From Lodderomyces elongisporus (Eukaryota; Ascomycota; Pichiomycetes; Serinales; Debaryomycetaceae), in NCBI RefSeq assembly GCF_030384665.1, contig NC_083677.1:620001-684000 (forward strand): a stretch of DNA of 64,000 nt, given 5' to 3'. Under the pieces are notes generated by a model. The model saw nothing but the letters and a program-made list of their open reading frames with translations. It was not told where the DNA came from and did not search any database. The position numbers were made by a program, and so were the translations under genes. This document shows, in pieces, positions 10,492 to 21,280 of the stretch. Position 1 is the stretch's first letter, and the number at the start of each line of letters is the position of its first letter.

Positions 10492-11622
10492 TTAGTCAAA
10501 GTCACAGGTGATGTCGTATTTCAATTTTCCATTGGCGTCCCAAACACCCCAGTGCTTCTCAACATCGGAGATACCTGAAGAGTCTGGTTTCCATGCTTCA
10601 TCAAGAGCTTCAAAGACAGCGACATTGACACCCCAAGCTCTCATTGCGCAGATACCTTGTTGCCAAAAGTTCTTGGCATTGTCAACACCTGGTTCAGAGC
10701 TCTCAAAGTTTGAACCATCGGTTGGCCAACCAGTTTCACCAACCCAGAATTCAATGTCAGTTGAGCCTTTGGTAGTTTGGATGGTTTGCAATGCTTGCAT
10801 GATGTCATCAAAGAATGAGTATGAGGCATTTTGGTTGGTTTGTCCTTGCCAGTATGAGAATGCATTGGCGTAAACGACATCTGCGGCTTGAATAGCTGGT
10901 TTAGAGCCACCATCAACCAAAACATTCCAAGAGTCAACAGTACCAACTGGGATATCACTGTATGAGTTTCCATCCTTGTCTTTGATGTCGGCAACAAAGC
11001 TCTTAATGTCGTCAATCTTGTTTGCCAATTGGCTAGCAGTTAAATCTTCTCTGTACAATGCTTCTGAACCAACTAAAAAGATCTTGATTGTAGACTTGGA
11101 AATCTTTGGCAAGTACAGTTGCAAAGCATCCTTCTCGGCTTGGTAGTGGGCATCGTCGGTTGGCCAGATACCCAACATAATTTGAAAGTTTTCTTGTTCT
11201 GCTGCTGGACCCAAGTTTTGCAAAGTGTTACAATCGGAAACAGCATATGTCTTGATGATTGAAGTAGTATCCTTGAGAAGTTCCAAGTCGGACTCAAACT
11301 CTTCAACCGTCTTACAGTTACCAGAGTTATCCTTGACACCCAAGTTGAAAGCAATCTATAAAGAATCGTTAGTAAAACACTTTCAAAAGAAGACAAATCG
11401 GAAAACGAAGATCAAAATGTCCACCTCTCTCCTTTAAAAGAAAGGAAAAGAAAACAAAATGTTGAATAAGGAGTAAACATATGTATATATGTACATATTC
11501 TTAGACATAAACATATTGGTAATTCATATTCAACTCAAATTTATCATAGTAGTACATACACCTCCAATAGCTGAAGTTGTTGCGAGCGCAGCTGCTAAGG
11601 CAGTTAATACTTTGAATTGCAT
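10492..11622 (-). CDS. BGL2: Glucan 1,3-beta-glucosidase / glucanosyltransferase Bgl2 (GH17), spliced
   Basis: Two exons: 11622-11560 (21 codons) and 11355-10492 (287 codons plus stop), 308 residues, the usual Bgl2 length. Exon 1 encodes just the signal peptide (MQFKVL...TSAIGG). Exon 2 starts IAFNLGVK, matching the mature N-terminus known for yeast Bgl2. GH17 catalytic residues are visible: proton donor E119 in VGSEALY and nucleophile E228 in VGETGWP. The enzyme cuts beta-1,3-glucan chains and rejoins them through beta-1,6 links in the cell wall. It is among the most abundant wall proteins. The splice signals (GTATGT, TACTAAC, TAG) are listed separately. A start at the in-frame TTG at 11343 would drop the secretion signal and is rejected. 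Confidence 0.96.
11356..11559 (-). other. BGL2: BGL2 intron (204 nt)
   Basis: Read on the minus strand: 5' splice site GTATGT at 11559-11554, branch point TACTAAC at 11374-11368, 3' splice site TATAG ending at 11356. All three match yeast consensus. Joining the exons restores the signal peptide and keeps frame (phase 0). Confidence 0.93.
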
Positions 11623-12776
11623 AGTGTATTAATAGTGGTTAAACCTTTGCTGTTGATCTGGTTAGCGAGCGAAAAGCGAAAGGAACAAAGTTTACTTGAT
11701 CAAAAGATTAAAAATCAAATAACTAAAAGGAAAAAGAAGTAAACGAAAGAAAAGGTAGATGTAAAAGTGTTGTAGGTTTTGTCTTATTGGATTTTTGGGT
11801 TGTTATTTATTTCTTTGTTGTTGTTGTTGTTGTTGTTAATTTTTTTTTTATTTATTTATTTCAGCTGTCTTTTATTTTGTGTTTGCTAAAAGAAGAAAAT
11901 AGTCAACGAATCTGGAAGTGTGCGAATGAGAGAATGTATACAAAAAAAAAAAAGTGTTTTGTTTTGTGTCTGCAAGTATTCGAAGTGGAGGCGGAAATGC
12001 TAGGGGATCGGTGGTGGTGAGAGAGGGGGGGCCTAAAAGTCCCTTGCGAGTGACAATGTCGGATCTGGCAATCATTTATTAATACCAAAAGTACACTACC
12101 TCCTTTTCTTTTCTTCTTTTTTCTTTCCCTCTCTTTCCCTCTCTTGCTTTCTGTCGGTTAAAGGTGAAATGTATGATAAAGAAATTGGTACAAAGTACAC
12201 TACCTTGGGCAATTGCTCTTTTCTTTTCTCATTTTCATTCTCAATTTTATTTTCAATTTTATTTCTCTTTCTTTGTTGTCTTTGATATTTTCCTTACGCA
12301 ATTATTACATAATATCAATTGAGAAAAACAAAGAAAAGTGAGAGAGAATTACCCCATTTAGACATCACCTTAACCCAAACACTTGCTGTAGATGTATGTG
12401 TGTATGGATGTTAGCTATTACATTCTATAAATAGATTATTTTTTCTATAATATTTACCCGCTTACCACTCAAGTTTATGGTAATTTTCTTTTCTTCTTTA
12501 TTATTGAATATCTTTTTTTTTCATTGCGCCTCTACAGTGTGACGAAGATAATCAGATGACATATAAGCAGATCTAGACTCGCAATGAAATATCGAACAAC
12601 TTTTTCTTCTCTTTTCTTTACACATGAGAACATGCACGTGACAAAAAATATTTGATCTTCAAATATATATATATATATGAACCTTGATTCTCTTTCTTTC
12701 TACATTTGTTTTGCTTTTAATTCTTTCCTTACTGTTTATTTTAATTAACTTTTATTAGTTAACTACTTTACTCTCT
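11623..12776. other. Intergenic region upstream of BGL2
   Basis: No gene is seen. It contains a GTT trinucleotide repeat near 11815-11840, T/C-rich tracts, a CACGTG at 12635-12640 and an (AT)n at about 12665-12678. It spans the BGL2 promoter and the 3' end of the RNA-methyltransferase gene. Confidence 0.65.
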
Positions 12777-14006
12777 CTATTCTAATAGCTTTGTCAATGC
12801 AATCAATACACCATCCTCAGTCCTACAGCCCAATGGAATGTTCAACTTATAATCAAACAATTTCAGCACACCATCCAATCCTTCAAACATTGTTGACTTG
12901 GCCTCTTCATCATCTTCAAAACTCAACTGGAAGTCTTTGTAATTGCCCACCACCACCAATATCTTTTTGCTATTATCTTTTTCTTCCTCTTGTACTTGTG
13001 CTTGTTGTTGTTGACGACTTTCTTCATCATCTTCGTACTCCTTCACTTCATCCAACACCTTACCCAACTTATTGAAATAGTCATCGCACAGCACAAACAC
13101 AGTACAATTGTAACCATCAACCACTGGTGACTTTGTAAATACTTTGTGGAACCCATCATCAACGACACGCACCAAATAGCCAAAACTTGACTCGTGGCCA
13201 ACAACACCATATGCTCTTTGCGGACTCACAATAGTTTTGTTCTTCAAATCAACAGTAACCCGCAGATAAATAGGGATTTCTCTACTAATATCCAATTCCA
13301 ATGCTTCACGTTCACCAATATTGACATATTTACTAACAGTGACTTTATGCGGTGCCTTGACTCTGAATTTCTTACTCTTCAGCTTTGCCTTGATCTTTGG
13401 CGTTTCTCGTGGTATAATGATTCCTTCTTTGAAATCCCTATAAACTTCGTTGTTTTGCATAAATGGCAACGTTGTAATTTTTGGCAATTTGTATGCATAT
13501 TTAAACTTGTGCAAAATGTCTTGCATGTGTGGATTGAGATGCGGCAGGAAAACCGTCTTGATTAAATAGGGTGGGGTAATAAAGAATTGAAGCAAACTGG
13601 CCAACAACAATGCATCTTCCTTTGATTTATCAAAAGATCCATTTGCTTTGTCATTTCCCTTATTTTTCTTTTCCTCAACACCATCCAGTACTGGGTTGAA
13701 ATCCTCATTGAACACAACTTTGTTCCCAACAGTCACAGCAGATGGAGTTTTCTGTTCTTCATCTCCCTTGGCTCCCATTCTCTTTTCAGGCACTTTCAAA
13801 ACAACAATCTCAGCAACATTGTAAATGAGACACGCCTTGGCTATTTGGTAACATATCATGGTTTTTTGTTCTAAATTATGGGCATTCTTGTTTGAAATCA
13901 CCGTGGATGGTATACATATCGAAATTGATGTTCTAGGATGTGGAGCTTTTGTAGGTTTCTTTACCTCCTTTTGCTCAACTTTTTCAGTCGCTTTTCTTTT
14001 TGCCAT
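12777..14006 (-). CDS. SPOUT-type RNA methyltransferase (SPOUT1/C9orf114 family, yeast Upa1/Upa2-like)
   Basis: 409 residues from the ATG at 14006 (MAKRKATEK). An in-frame TTG lies further upstream and is not needed. After a basic tail the core begins TSISICIPSTVI and continues IAKACLIYNVAEIVVL, typical of this family's SPOUT fold. The middle (YLIKTVFLPHLNPHMQDI) and the C-terminal GYNCTVFVLCD...LVVVGNYKDF...NIPLGCRTEDGVLIAL match the S-adenosylmethionine-binding knot end. Two inserts are low complexity: acidic/basic at about 115-135 and Q/E-rich at about 340-360. S. cerevisiae members bind ribosomal precursors or L3. Exact RNA target is unknown here. Family call is firm, paralogue assignment is not. 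Confidence 0.88.
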   Translation of the reverse strand: MAKRKATEKVEQKEVKKPTKAPHPRTSISICIPSTVISNKNAHNLEQKTMICYQIAKACLIYNVAEIVVLKVPEKRMGAKGDEEQKTPSAVTVGNKVVFNEDFNPVLDGVEEKKNKGNDKANGSFDKSKEDALLLASLLQFFITPPYLIKTVFLPHLNPHMQDILHKFKYAYKLPKITTLPFMQNNEVYRDFKEGIIIPRETPKIKAKLKSKKFRVKAPHKVTVSKYVNIGEREALELDISREIPIYLRVTVDLKNKTIVSPQRAYGVVGHESSFGYLVRVVDDGFHKVFTKSPVVDGYNCTVFVLCDDYFNKLGKVLDEVKEYEDDEESRQQQQAQVQEEEKDNSKKILVVVGNYKDFQLSFEDDEEAKSTMFEGLDGVLKLFDYKLNIPLGCRTEDGVLIALTKLLE

Positions 14007-14127
14007 TTTGATAAAGTATGTTAATGACAATATTCACGATACTTCTTTTTGATTTTGGTTTAAATCAGTTTAATTTAGTTTGATTTAATTTGCTTTGATT
14101 CGTTTTCTTTTTTAATTTTTAACTCTC

Positions 14128-14162
<35 letters not shown>

Positions 14163-14533
14163 TTTTTCTTTTGGTAAATAGTCGACTTTCCCATCGCTCT
14201 CTTTAATCATAACTTACAAATGCAACTTTTCTCGATGCGCATCAGCCCAAAAGAGCTGGTCCTACGCATCGCTACCAGCTTGAAAACACTACTAATACTT
14301 TTGCAACCAAATACCGGCCCACCTCCCTTCCCCAACAAAACAAAACAAAAAAAGCAAAAAAAGTTAAAAAAATAGAAACAACAGCATGTTGACTAATCAT
14401 TTAAAACAAAATTTGAAATTATTTACCTTCAATTTTACAAACTCAACTCTATATACACCTTATATCAAACGGAAAACCAATACATAGTTTTCTCTTTATC
14501 TATAAAAGTTTTTTGATTCAATTTGTTTTGTTC

Positions 14534-14579
<46 letters not shown>

Positions 14580-14646
14580 GCTCCCCTCTTTTCTTTTTTC
14601 TTTTGTTCAAATTTGAAAAATTCCTTGTTTATCAATAATTAGTCTA
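14007..14646. other. Intergenic region with T-run and (CT)18
   Basis: Holds a T run of about 28 (around 14127-14154), a CGCTACCA octamer at 14270-14277, and an (CT)18 microsatellite at about 14541-14576 close to the 3' end of BFR1. No gene is seen. Confidence 0.75.
14541..14576 (+). repeat. (CT)18 microsatellite
   Basis: Perfect CT dinucleotide repeat of about 18 units, 70 bp beyond the BFR1 stop codon. Confidence 0.95.
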
Positions 14647-16092
14647 TTAATTTTCTTCAGTGTTAACTTCTTCTTCTCCTTCCTCTTCTTCTTCCTCCTC
14701 TTCTTCTTCCTCATTTTCATCATCGTTAGCTTGTTCAGCTTCGAATTTAGCAATTCTAGCCTTGGCTCTTTCAATATTCTTTTGAGTTTGCTCCTCTTGT
14801 TTATCTTGCAATGCCTCCAAAGTTTCTTTCAAGAGTTTAATAGTTTCTGGCACATCATCCTCTTTCAATGGGAATGGAATGTGCAAATCACTCAAAGCAA
14901 CAACAATTTCTGGTGCAACAGAAAAGTTCTTGGCCTTTGACTGCTGTTGTTGTTGCTGTTGTTGCTGCTGCTGCTTCTTAGCACCTTTGCCCTTCTTTTT
15001 GTTACCGACAAAGAATGCTTCTTGTTCTTTTTTGACAATGACCAAGTCCTCTGGGAATTCAATCGTTCTAGCGGCATTGTTTGTTGTTGAAGGGATGTTT
15101 GAGTTTGAACCATTGTTGATTTGGTTTTCTTGCTTGGTTGGCTTAACGTACGATGGATCAAAGTAACTCAAACAATTATGAAGAGAGTTGATTTCTTCAG
15201 TGAATGCAGGAACTGAAGCCTCGGCCAATTCTGCCTCAATTCTCTTCTTCAATTTGGCTTTTTTCTCTTCCAAAATTTGTGCTTTGTACTCTTCTTCCCT
15301 CTTGGCTTTCTCCTCAGCCATGAGTTTCTTGAAATGAGCAAACTTTTCGTCAAATTCAGCTCTCAACTTTCTAATCTCATCATATTTGGCATCTTTTTGC
15401 TTCTTCAACTCACCTCTCTTGTCATACAACTCATTTCTCTTGGAAATGATGGTCTTGTTTGACTCATTGATCTCATCAACCTTCTTCTGAAGTGCATCGT
15501 ATTGAGCATTCAACTCTTTGTTGTGAGTTGCTGCAACCTTCTTTTTCAACTCAGCAATCTTCTCTTTATCCTGATCAATAGAAGCTTGAGTTTGCTCGAT
15601 ACTTCCAAAATCCTTACGCAACTTACGCAAGGCGCTCATCTCCTTAACATATCTTCTTTCATCAGCCAATTTCAATTGTCCAGCATCAATCAACTTGTCC
15701 AAACTATTGATCTTGTCATCGATTTCAGCAACGCTCTTGTAGTTGTTCTTTGAGGTTTGTTGTTGAATCTCTGCAATCTTCTTCTTCATTTGACCGTCAA
15801 TAGCCTTGATTTGTTCATTCAAAGCATGCCTTTCATTCTTTGAACCGGATTGCTTGGATTGCAATGCCTTCAATTCAGAAGTCAACTTGTTTCTTTCATC
15901 CATAATTTTTTGATCAATTTGGTGCTTAGCAATTTGAGCAGTGATCTCATTGGAGGCCAAGTCCAATTGTTTAATCTCTTTTCTCAAGTTCTCAATCTGG
16001 TCCTTCATGGCCTTGTCATCTGGACGCTTGATGAACTTTCTTTGGGTTGAAGGCTTGGAAGCCGAGGTTTCAGAAAATGAATCACTAGACAT
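14647..16092 (-). CDS. BFR1: Bfr1-like coiled-coil mRNP/polysome protein
   Basis: 481 residues from the ATG at 16092. The N-terminal KFIKRPD and the following heptad coiled coil (residues about 20-290, with ALQSKQSGSKNERHAL and RYVKEMSALRKLRKDF) match Bfr1. The block ASVPAFTEEINSLHNCLSYFDPSYV corresponds to the conserved PAFTYEI...LDPTYV of the yeast protein. A 12-residue polyGln insert follows KKGKGAKK, and the tail is very acidic (E-rich). Bfr1 associates with polysomes and Scp160 at the endoplasmic reticulum, and was found as a suppressor of brefeldin A sensitivity. It diverges from IDI1 across a 1.27-kb region. Confidence 0.94.
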   Translation of the reverse strand: MSSDSFSETSASKPSTQRKFIKRPDDKAMKDQIENLRKEIKQLDLASNEITAQIAKHQIDQKIMDERNKLTSELKALQSKQSGSKNERHALNEQIKAIDGQMKKKIAEIQQQTSKNNYKSVAEIDDKINSLDKLIDAGQLKLADERRYVKEMSALRKLRKDFGSIEQTQASIDQDKEKIAELKKKVAATHNKELNAQYDALQKKVDEINESNKTIISKRNELYDKRGELKKQKDAKYDEIRKLRAEFDEKFAHFKKLMAEEKAKREEEYKAQILEEKKAKLKKRIEAELAEASVPAFTEEINSLHNCLSYFDPSYVKPTKQENQINNGSNSNIPSTTNNAARTIEFPEDLVIVKKEQEAFFVGNKKKGKGAKKQQQQQQQQQQQSKAKNFSVAPEIVVALSDLHIPFPLKEDDVPETIKLLKETLEALQDKQEEQTQKNIERAKARIAKFEAEQANDDENEEEEEEEEEEEGEEEVNTEEN

Positions 16093-17358
16093 TTGTAATG
16101 TATTTGATGATTTTTTTTTTTCTTTCTACTGTATTGATTTGTATTGAAACAAGAAAAAAAAAATTAATATAAAATACCTAATGTAATGGGCAAGTGCTGG
16201 AAGGTGCGCGGGGATGAAGGGGATAAGTGTGTGCTGAGGGTGTGGTGTTGACGTTGGTAAATTAAGTGTGCAATCTATTCAAATGAGGTTTGATCTGCAG
16301 ACTTCGACAATACTGATTATAACTAATCCAATGAAGTCGTGAAGAAAAAAAATTATATCAAAAAGGATAAAGGGTAATGTTCGGATACGTCCTAGTTGAT
16401 TTTGTCGTGATTGTTGTTGTTGTTGTTGTTGTTATTATTGACGATGTAGGTAGGTAAAGGAAAAAGTTTCTACTTGTCTGGGATATATAGTATTATAAAA
16501 CTTACGTGTTATTCACAGAGCTTGGGAGATCAAAATATATGAGACAGAGGAGAAAAAAATAATAAAAAAAAAATGTTGAAAAATTTGAGAGCACCTCACA
16601 CAAAATGAAATGACAAAAAAAAAGAAAACGCGCTACCATAATAATATATGGTATACGAGGTATACATTATATGTTTTATATGCTATAAGGCTCACACTTT
16701 AATATAATACATAGTTGTCATCTTGTCTTCTTCTCATAAACAGTATTTACCAAAAGCCATTACAAAATTCCAAAAAAAAAAAAAGGAAGCCCTGATCATT
16801 TTATGACTTGCAATATGGTCTATTCTATGTAGAGCAAAAAAGACAAAGAAAAATATAATAGCTTCAATGTCACAGTCAAGAATCAAAGTATATAGAAGTA
16901 TCTAGAAGCAAATAAAGAAAACAATTTAGGGAAAAAAAAAGAGTGAGAGAAAAAATTGTAAATAACAACAAAATACTTGAAGACTTGAAAGCTGTGAAAA
17001 ACAGCGCGCACAGAAAGCCAACGCAAAGAAAAGAAAAAAAAGAAATCAGAAAAAAAAGAAAAAAAAAAAAAAAAGCAGAGGAAACAGATCGTGGAAAACC
17101 AAAAAAGAAATTACACCAAAAAACTTTCTCGTATAAACGAGAAGCTGAAGTAACAGAGGTTTGACAAAGTATTAATACTACTAACAATCACATAATTATT
17201 TCAATATACTATTAATACCACCATCACCATTACCATTACCACCACTTTCGATTCATAATTTATTCATCTTCCATTCTTACCTTCTTTTTGTTTTTGTGTT
17301 TATTTCCACATAAATTTTATTTATACCACCAACTAGATTCAACTTTGCTTTATTTATC
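16093..17358. other. Divergent BFR1-IDI1 promoter region
   Basis: Contains GTT repeats (about 16412-16432), a CGCTACCA octamer at 16631-16638, a TATACGA (reverse of TCGTATA) at 16652-16658 inside the direct repeat GGTATACGAGGTATAC, and the inverted repeat at 17128-17141. The frames at 16.9-17.2 kb are A-rich/T-rich chance frames. Confidence 0.65.
17128..17141 (+). promoter_or_regulatory. Candidate sterol regulatory element (Upc2-type) before IDI1
   Basis: CTCGTATAAACGAG, a perfect 5-bp inverted repeat with 4-bp spacer. Forward it contains TCGTATA and in reverse TCGTTTA, both close to the yeast sterol element core. It lies 218 bp upstream of the ATG of an isoprenoid-pathway gene. Function is inferred. 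Confidence 0.45.
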
Positions 17359-18234
17359 ATGTCATCAGAGTATGCCCAATTAGTAGCTAGCCTCACCCCA
17401 GAAGCTATCCAACAGAAATGGCCAGAAATCACTCCATTGAAGCAGATTTCTGGTATTCCAAGATCAGCTGGGTCTGATACATCGTCTACTCAGTCATCAA
17501 CACAGGAAACCGAATTATTTGATGGCCACGACGAAGAACAAATCAGACTCATGGAAGAACTCTGTATCATTTTGGACTATGATGATCACCCCTTAGGTGC
17601 AGGTACCAAGAAACTTTGTCACATTATGGAAAACATTAACCAGGGTCTTTTGCATCGTGCATTTTCGGTGTTTTTGTTCAACGAAAGTGGGAAACTATTA
17701 TTACAACAGAGGGCAGACGAGAAAATCACTTTTCCCGCAATGTGGACAAACACATGCTGCTCTCATCCATTATGTGTGCCGCTGGAGCTTGGGATCGATG
17801 TCAAAAGTGGTGCCAAAGATGTTAATTCACTAGACGTTGCTGTTCAAGGTGCTAAGGTTGCCGCACAACGTAAATTGGACCATGAATTGGGTATTTCATT
17901 GCAAGACGTGCCCATTGAAAACTTTACCTACTTGACTCGTATCCACTACAAGTCTGCAAGTGGAGAGGAACAAACCTCGAAATGGGGAGAACACGAAATT
18001 GACTATATTTTGATTTTGAGAACCAAGGACGATATCACGATCAACGCCAACTACAACGAAGTAAAAGATTACAAATATGTAAGCGCTGATGAATTGAAGG
18101 AGATGTTCAATGATGAAAACTTGGTGTTTACACCGTGGTTCAAGTTGATCTGCCAAACTTTCTTGTTTAAATGGTGGAGCAACTTGGATAATTTACAGCA
18201 ATTCAAAGACGATGAGATACACCGTTTACTTTAG
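17359..18234 (+). CDS. IDI1: Isopentenyl-diphosphate delta-isomerase
   Basis: 291 residues from the ATG at 17359. A Nudix-like fold carries the type I isomerase signatures: HRAFSVFLFN, TNTCCSHPL with the catalytic Cys (C134 by alignment to TNSVCGHP of bacterial enzymes), RKLDHELGI, and GEHEIDYIL with acidic residues E211 and E213. It interconverts isopentenyl and dimethylallyl diphosphate for sterol, dolichol and prenyl synthesis. A Ser/Thr/Gln linker occupies residues about 35-52. Codon 142 is CTG at a place (VP-x-ELG) where S. cerevisiae has Asp, so Ser fits better than Leu. Possible sterol-type elements lie upstream. Confidence 0.97.
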   Translation: MSSEYAQLVASLTPEAIQQKWPEITPLKQISGIPRSAGSDTSSTQSSTQETELFDGHDEEQIRLMEELCIILDYDDHPLGAGTKKLCHIMENINQGLLHRAFSVFLFNESGKLLLQQRADEKITFPAMWTNTCCSHPLCVPLELGIDVKSGAKDVNSLDVAVQGAKVAAQRKLDHELGISLQDVPIENFTYLTRIHYKSASGEEQTSKWGEHEIDYILILRTKDDITINANYNEVKDYKYVSADELKEMFNDENLVFTPWFKLICQTFLFKWWSNLDNLQQFKDDEIHRLL

Positions 18235-18953
18235 AAAACAAAACAAAAATAAATTTGTGAATAGCATGAAAATTTATACAATTGTAAAATAAAGCCGAGG
18301 CCAGTCTAGATTGGATGCAATGATGAGAGTAAGGGTAGTCTAGTTAAGATCAAGGCAATTGTGAATAACCATTGTCACGATCGTATCTACTGTCACAATT
18401 ATAGCTAACGCTGCAGCCACAGTCATGGCCCAATTAAAAATGCATTTGGCAAAGCTTCTTTAGCTGTTCAAGTTTCCCTTTCTCTTTTATTTTTTCTTCC
18501 ACTACTTTTCTTCCACTGGTCTATATTATGACGTATTTAAGCACCACAATTGTAGCCTTACGTGAAGCCCCGGACTCAGTGAGTTGTGATTGCGGAAGTC
18601 AAAGAATATGCACAAAACGCTACCAGAGTTTTTCTTTTCCTTTGACTTCTTTCTTATTGTATTTCTATCTCTCTCTCTCTCTCTATTTTTTCTTTGTTCT
18701 TTTTTCTTTGACACACTCAAACGAACTCTCTTTCTCCTATTCCCTTTCCCACTCTTTTGGCTAATCTGCTCATTATATTATATTGCAGCCAAGAAGCATA
18801 TAATTGTTACTGAGAATCCACATCGTTCCGATCGAAGAGGAAAAAAAAAAAAAGTACGCAACCAATATTTCTAGGTAATTGGTGCCAAAACCTACTCCAC
18901 TATCGATCTACAGCTTCTTGTATCATCATAAACAGAATACATTTTATAAAACA
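18235..18953. other. IDI1-LIP5 intergenic region
   Basis: Tandem gene spacer. It contains a C-box-like ATGATGA at 18320-18326 without a partner D box, a CGCTACCA octamer at 18618-18625, and a CT repeat near 18668-18684. No RNA gene could be supported. Confidence 0.6.
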
Positions 18954-20252
18954 ATGCTTCCTCGAAGTATCAATATATTAAAGCTAAGACCTACAACTCA
19001 AGTCACGACAACTGCTCTTAGAGCTCTTGCGACCGAAGCCAAAACCACTCTTGGAGCCACACCTGGAAGCACCAGCACAAGCACCAGCACAAGTACCGCC
19101 ACCACTACAACTCTTGAATCTACAAGCACATCTACATCAGGGGATGCTACTGAGACCACTATTAAAGAAACTAAAAGCATAAAGCGAAAAAGAACTTTCT
19201 TCACCGATGAGTTAAACAAAGGTCCATCATTTGATGATTTCGTCAGTGGCAAGGCTAAGGACATGCTTGAAGACCCACTCGAACTTGCACGTAAAGATCC
19301 CAATGCCAAACTACCACTGTGGCTAAAAGTGCCCATTCCCAAGGGTAAATCATTCCATAACGTAAAAAATGATGTGCGTGAATTGAAACTCTCTACAGTG
19401 TGTGAGGAGGCAAAATGTCCTAATATCGGTGAGTGCTGGGGTGGAAAAAAGTCTGAAGCTACAGCAACTATTATGCTTTTGGGAGACACTTGTACAAGAG
19501 GATGTAGGTTTTGCTCGGTCAAGACCAATAGAAAGCCTGGCAAGCCGGATCCTATGGAACCCGAAAATACGGCGGAGGCAATCAGTCGATGGGGGTTGGG
19601 ATATGTTGTGTTGACCACGGTTGATCGAGATGATTTAATCGATGGTGGTGCTAACCATTTAAAGGAAACAGTGCAAAAAATCAAGTTCAAAGCACCACAG
19701 ATTTTGGTCGAAGTGCTTGGTGGTGATTTCCGCGGTGATTTGGAAATGGTAAAGATCTTGGCCAATTCTGGATTGGACGTTTATGCACACAATATGGAGA
19801 CAGTGGAGACATTAACTCCACACATTAGGGATAGAAGGGCTACATATAGACAATCATTGGCCGTATTGAGAACCGCCAAGGAGACTAAACCATCATTGAT
19901 CACAAAGACCTCATTGATGCTTGGTTTTGGTGAGACTGATGATCAGATTAGACAAACCTTGAAAGATTTGCGTGAAGTTGGATGTGATGTTGTGACATTT
20001 GGTCAATATATGAGACCTACAAAGAGACACATGAAGGTGGTGGAATATGTGACGCCGGAAAAATTTGATTACTGGAGAGATGTTGCATTGGAGATGGGAT
20101 TCTTGTATGTAGCTAGTGGACCATTGGTGAGATCATCGTACAAGGCTGGTGAGGCGTTTATTGAAAACGTCTTGAAAAAGAGAAAGCACAATGTTGGTGA
20201 AAGCCCTAGGATGTTACAAGAGGTGAAACCAAGTATATTCAAAAGAGCATAA
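18954..20252 (+). CDS. LIP5: Lipoyl synthase, mitochondrial
   Basis: 432 residues from the first ATG at 18954. The frame upstream opens only with TTG. The N-terminus is Arg-rich and non-acidic, fitting a mitochondrial presequence, followed by a Thr/Ser repeat (about 38-65) not expected in the family core. Two iron-sulfur sites are intact: the auxiliary cluster C150, C155, C161 ([12 protein letters not shown]) and the radical-SAM triad C180, C184, C187 (CTRGCRFC). [18 protein letters not shown] and the C-terminal [13 protein letters not shown] are also typical. The enzyme inserts two sulfurs into octanoyl groups on the lipoyl domains of 2-oxoacid dehydrogenases and the glycine system. Confidence 0.97.
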   Translation: MLPRSINILKLRPTTQVTTTALRALATEAKTTLGATPGSTSTSTSTSTATTTTLESTSTSTSGDATETTIKETKSIKRKRTFFTDELNKGPSFDDFVSGKAKDMLEDPLELARKDPNAKLPLWLKVPIPKGKSFHNVKNDVRELKLSTVCEEAKCPNIGECWGGKKSEATATIMLLGDTCTRGCRFCSVKTNRKPGKPDPMEPENTAEAISRWGLGYVVLTTVDRDDLIDGGANHLKETVQKIKFKAPQILVEVLGGDFRGDLEMVKILANSGLDVYAHNMETVETLTPHIRDRRATYRQSLAVLRTAKETKPSLITKTSLMLGFGETDDQIRQTLKDLREVGCDVVTFGQYMRPTKRHMKVVEYVTPEKFDYWRDVALEMGFLYVASGPLVRSSYKAGEAFIENVLKKRKHNVGESPRMLQEVKPSIFKRA

Positions 20253-21280
20253 GCTTATGGTGGACCATTTTTATGCTAAATAATATGAATTAGTTTTTTT
20301 TTTTCTATTTTTTTTTTTTGGATCTTTCTATCTTTATTATTGTTTTCTATGTAATTCTGTTTTAACTCATTAAGAAAATTTCAAGCAAAATTAAACAATG
20401 TTTTAACCTTGATCAATTCGATTTACCTCATAATGACAGTTGAAGAGCATTCATTGTTACAAGTAAAAATATGAAACATTACTATTATTTAAAACAGCAC
20501 TTTTACGCATTTTCTTGCAATAGCTTTTAAAGCTGATATATGCAACAAAGATCAAAATTTTTTTTTTTTTCTTTTATAAATTCTTTTGTAGTAGAGACTT
20601 TTATACCTTTCAACCATTCAACCCTTTCGTTTGAAATTGTGTTTGAAAACAAGGAATGAAGGAAAAGAGAGAGTGAGAAAAAAAAATACGCGTTTGTGAC
20701 AAATAAAAGAAGAACGAAAAATAAATAAATAAATCAACAAAAAAGAAACCCGAAAAAAAAACGTAATAAGATAGAATTGTGGACTGATGAAGATATAGTT
20801 GATCCTAGTTGTTTTCAACTAAGCTGAACTAATCAAAAACTTATACTATGGTAGAAAAAAAAAAGTTAATGGTTTTCAGATCTGACAATAATATCTTCCT
20901 TCTTGAAACGTATACGTTAGCTATTATAATCGATACTTGTGATTACGGGAGGCTTCAAACGCATAGATTATTATTTTGATGAAGATAAAATAAATAAATA
21001 AAGTAAATAAAATAAAATAATAAAATAAAATAAAAATAATTAAAAAAAAATTAATAATTAAAAATAGAGCAAACGTGGAGACAGAAAAAGCGTGAGACTC
21101 AAAAAGATCTGATCTGAATCTCAAACTTTACCAATTAAAACCATCTTCTTCATCCAAAGAAAGAAACATCTTATAAAACAAAACATTTCTTTTTCTGTCT
21201 TTCTTTCTTTTTCTTATTTTTTTTTTCTTCTTTTCCGTTTTCGTTTTGGCTTCTAATCAAGATTACTCACTGTATTATCC
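20253..21280. other. LIP5-HOS3 intergenic region
   Basis: A/T-rich. It includes ACGCGT at 20688-20693, a perfect 12-bp palindrome AACGTATACGTT at 20907-20918 and AAATA repeats near 20990-21060. No gene is seen. Confidence 0.65.

Noticed and set aside
18320..18326. C-box ATGATGA of a C/D snoRNA after IDI1
   Set aside because: No CTGA D box or terminal stem within the usual distance.
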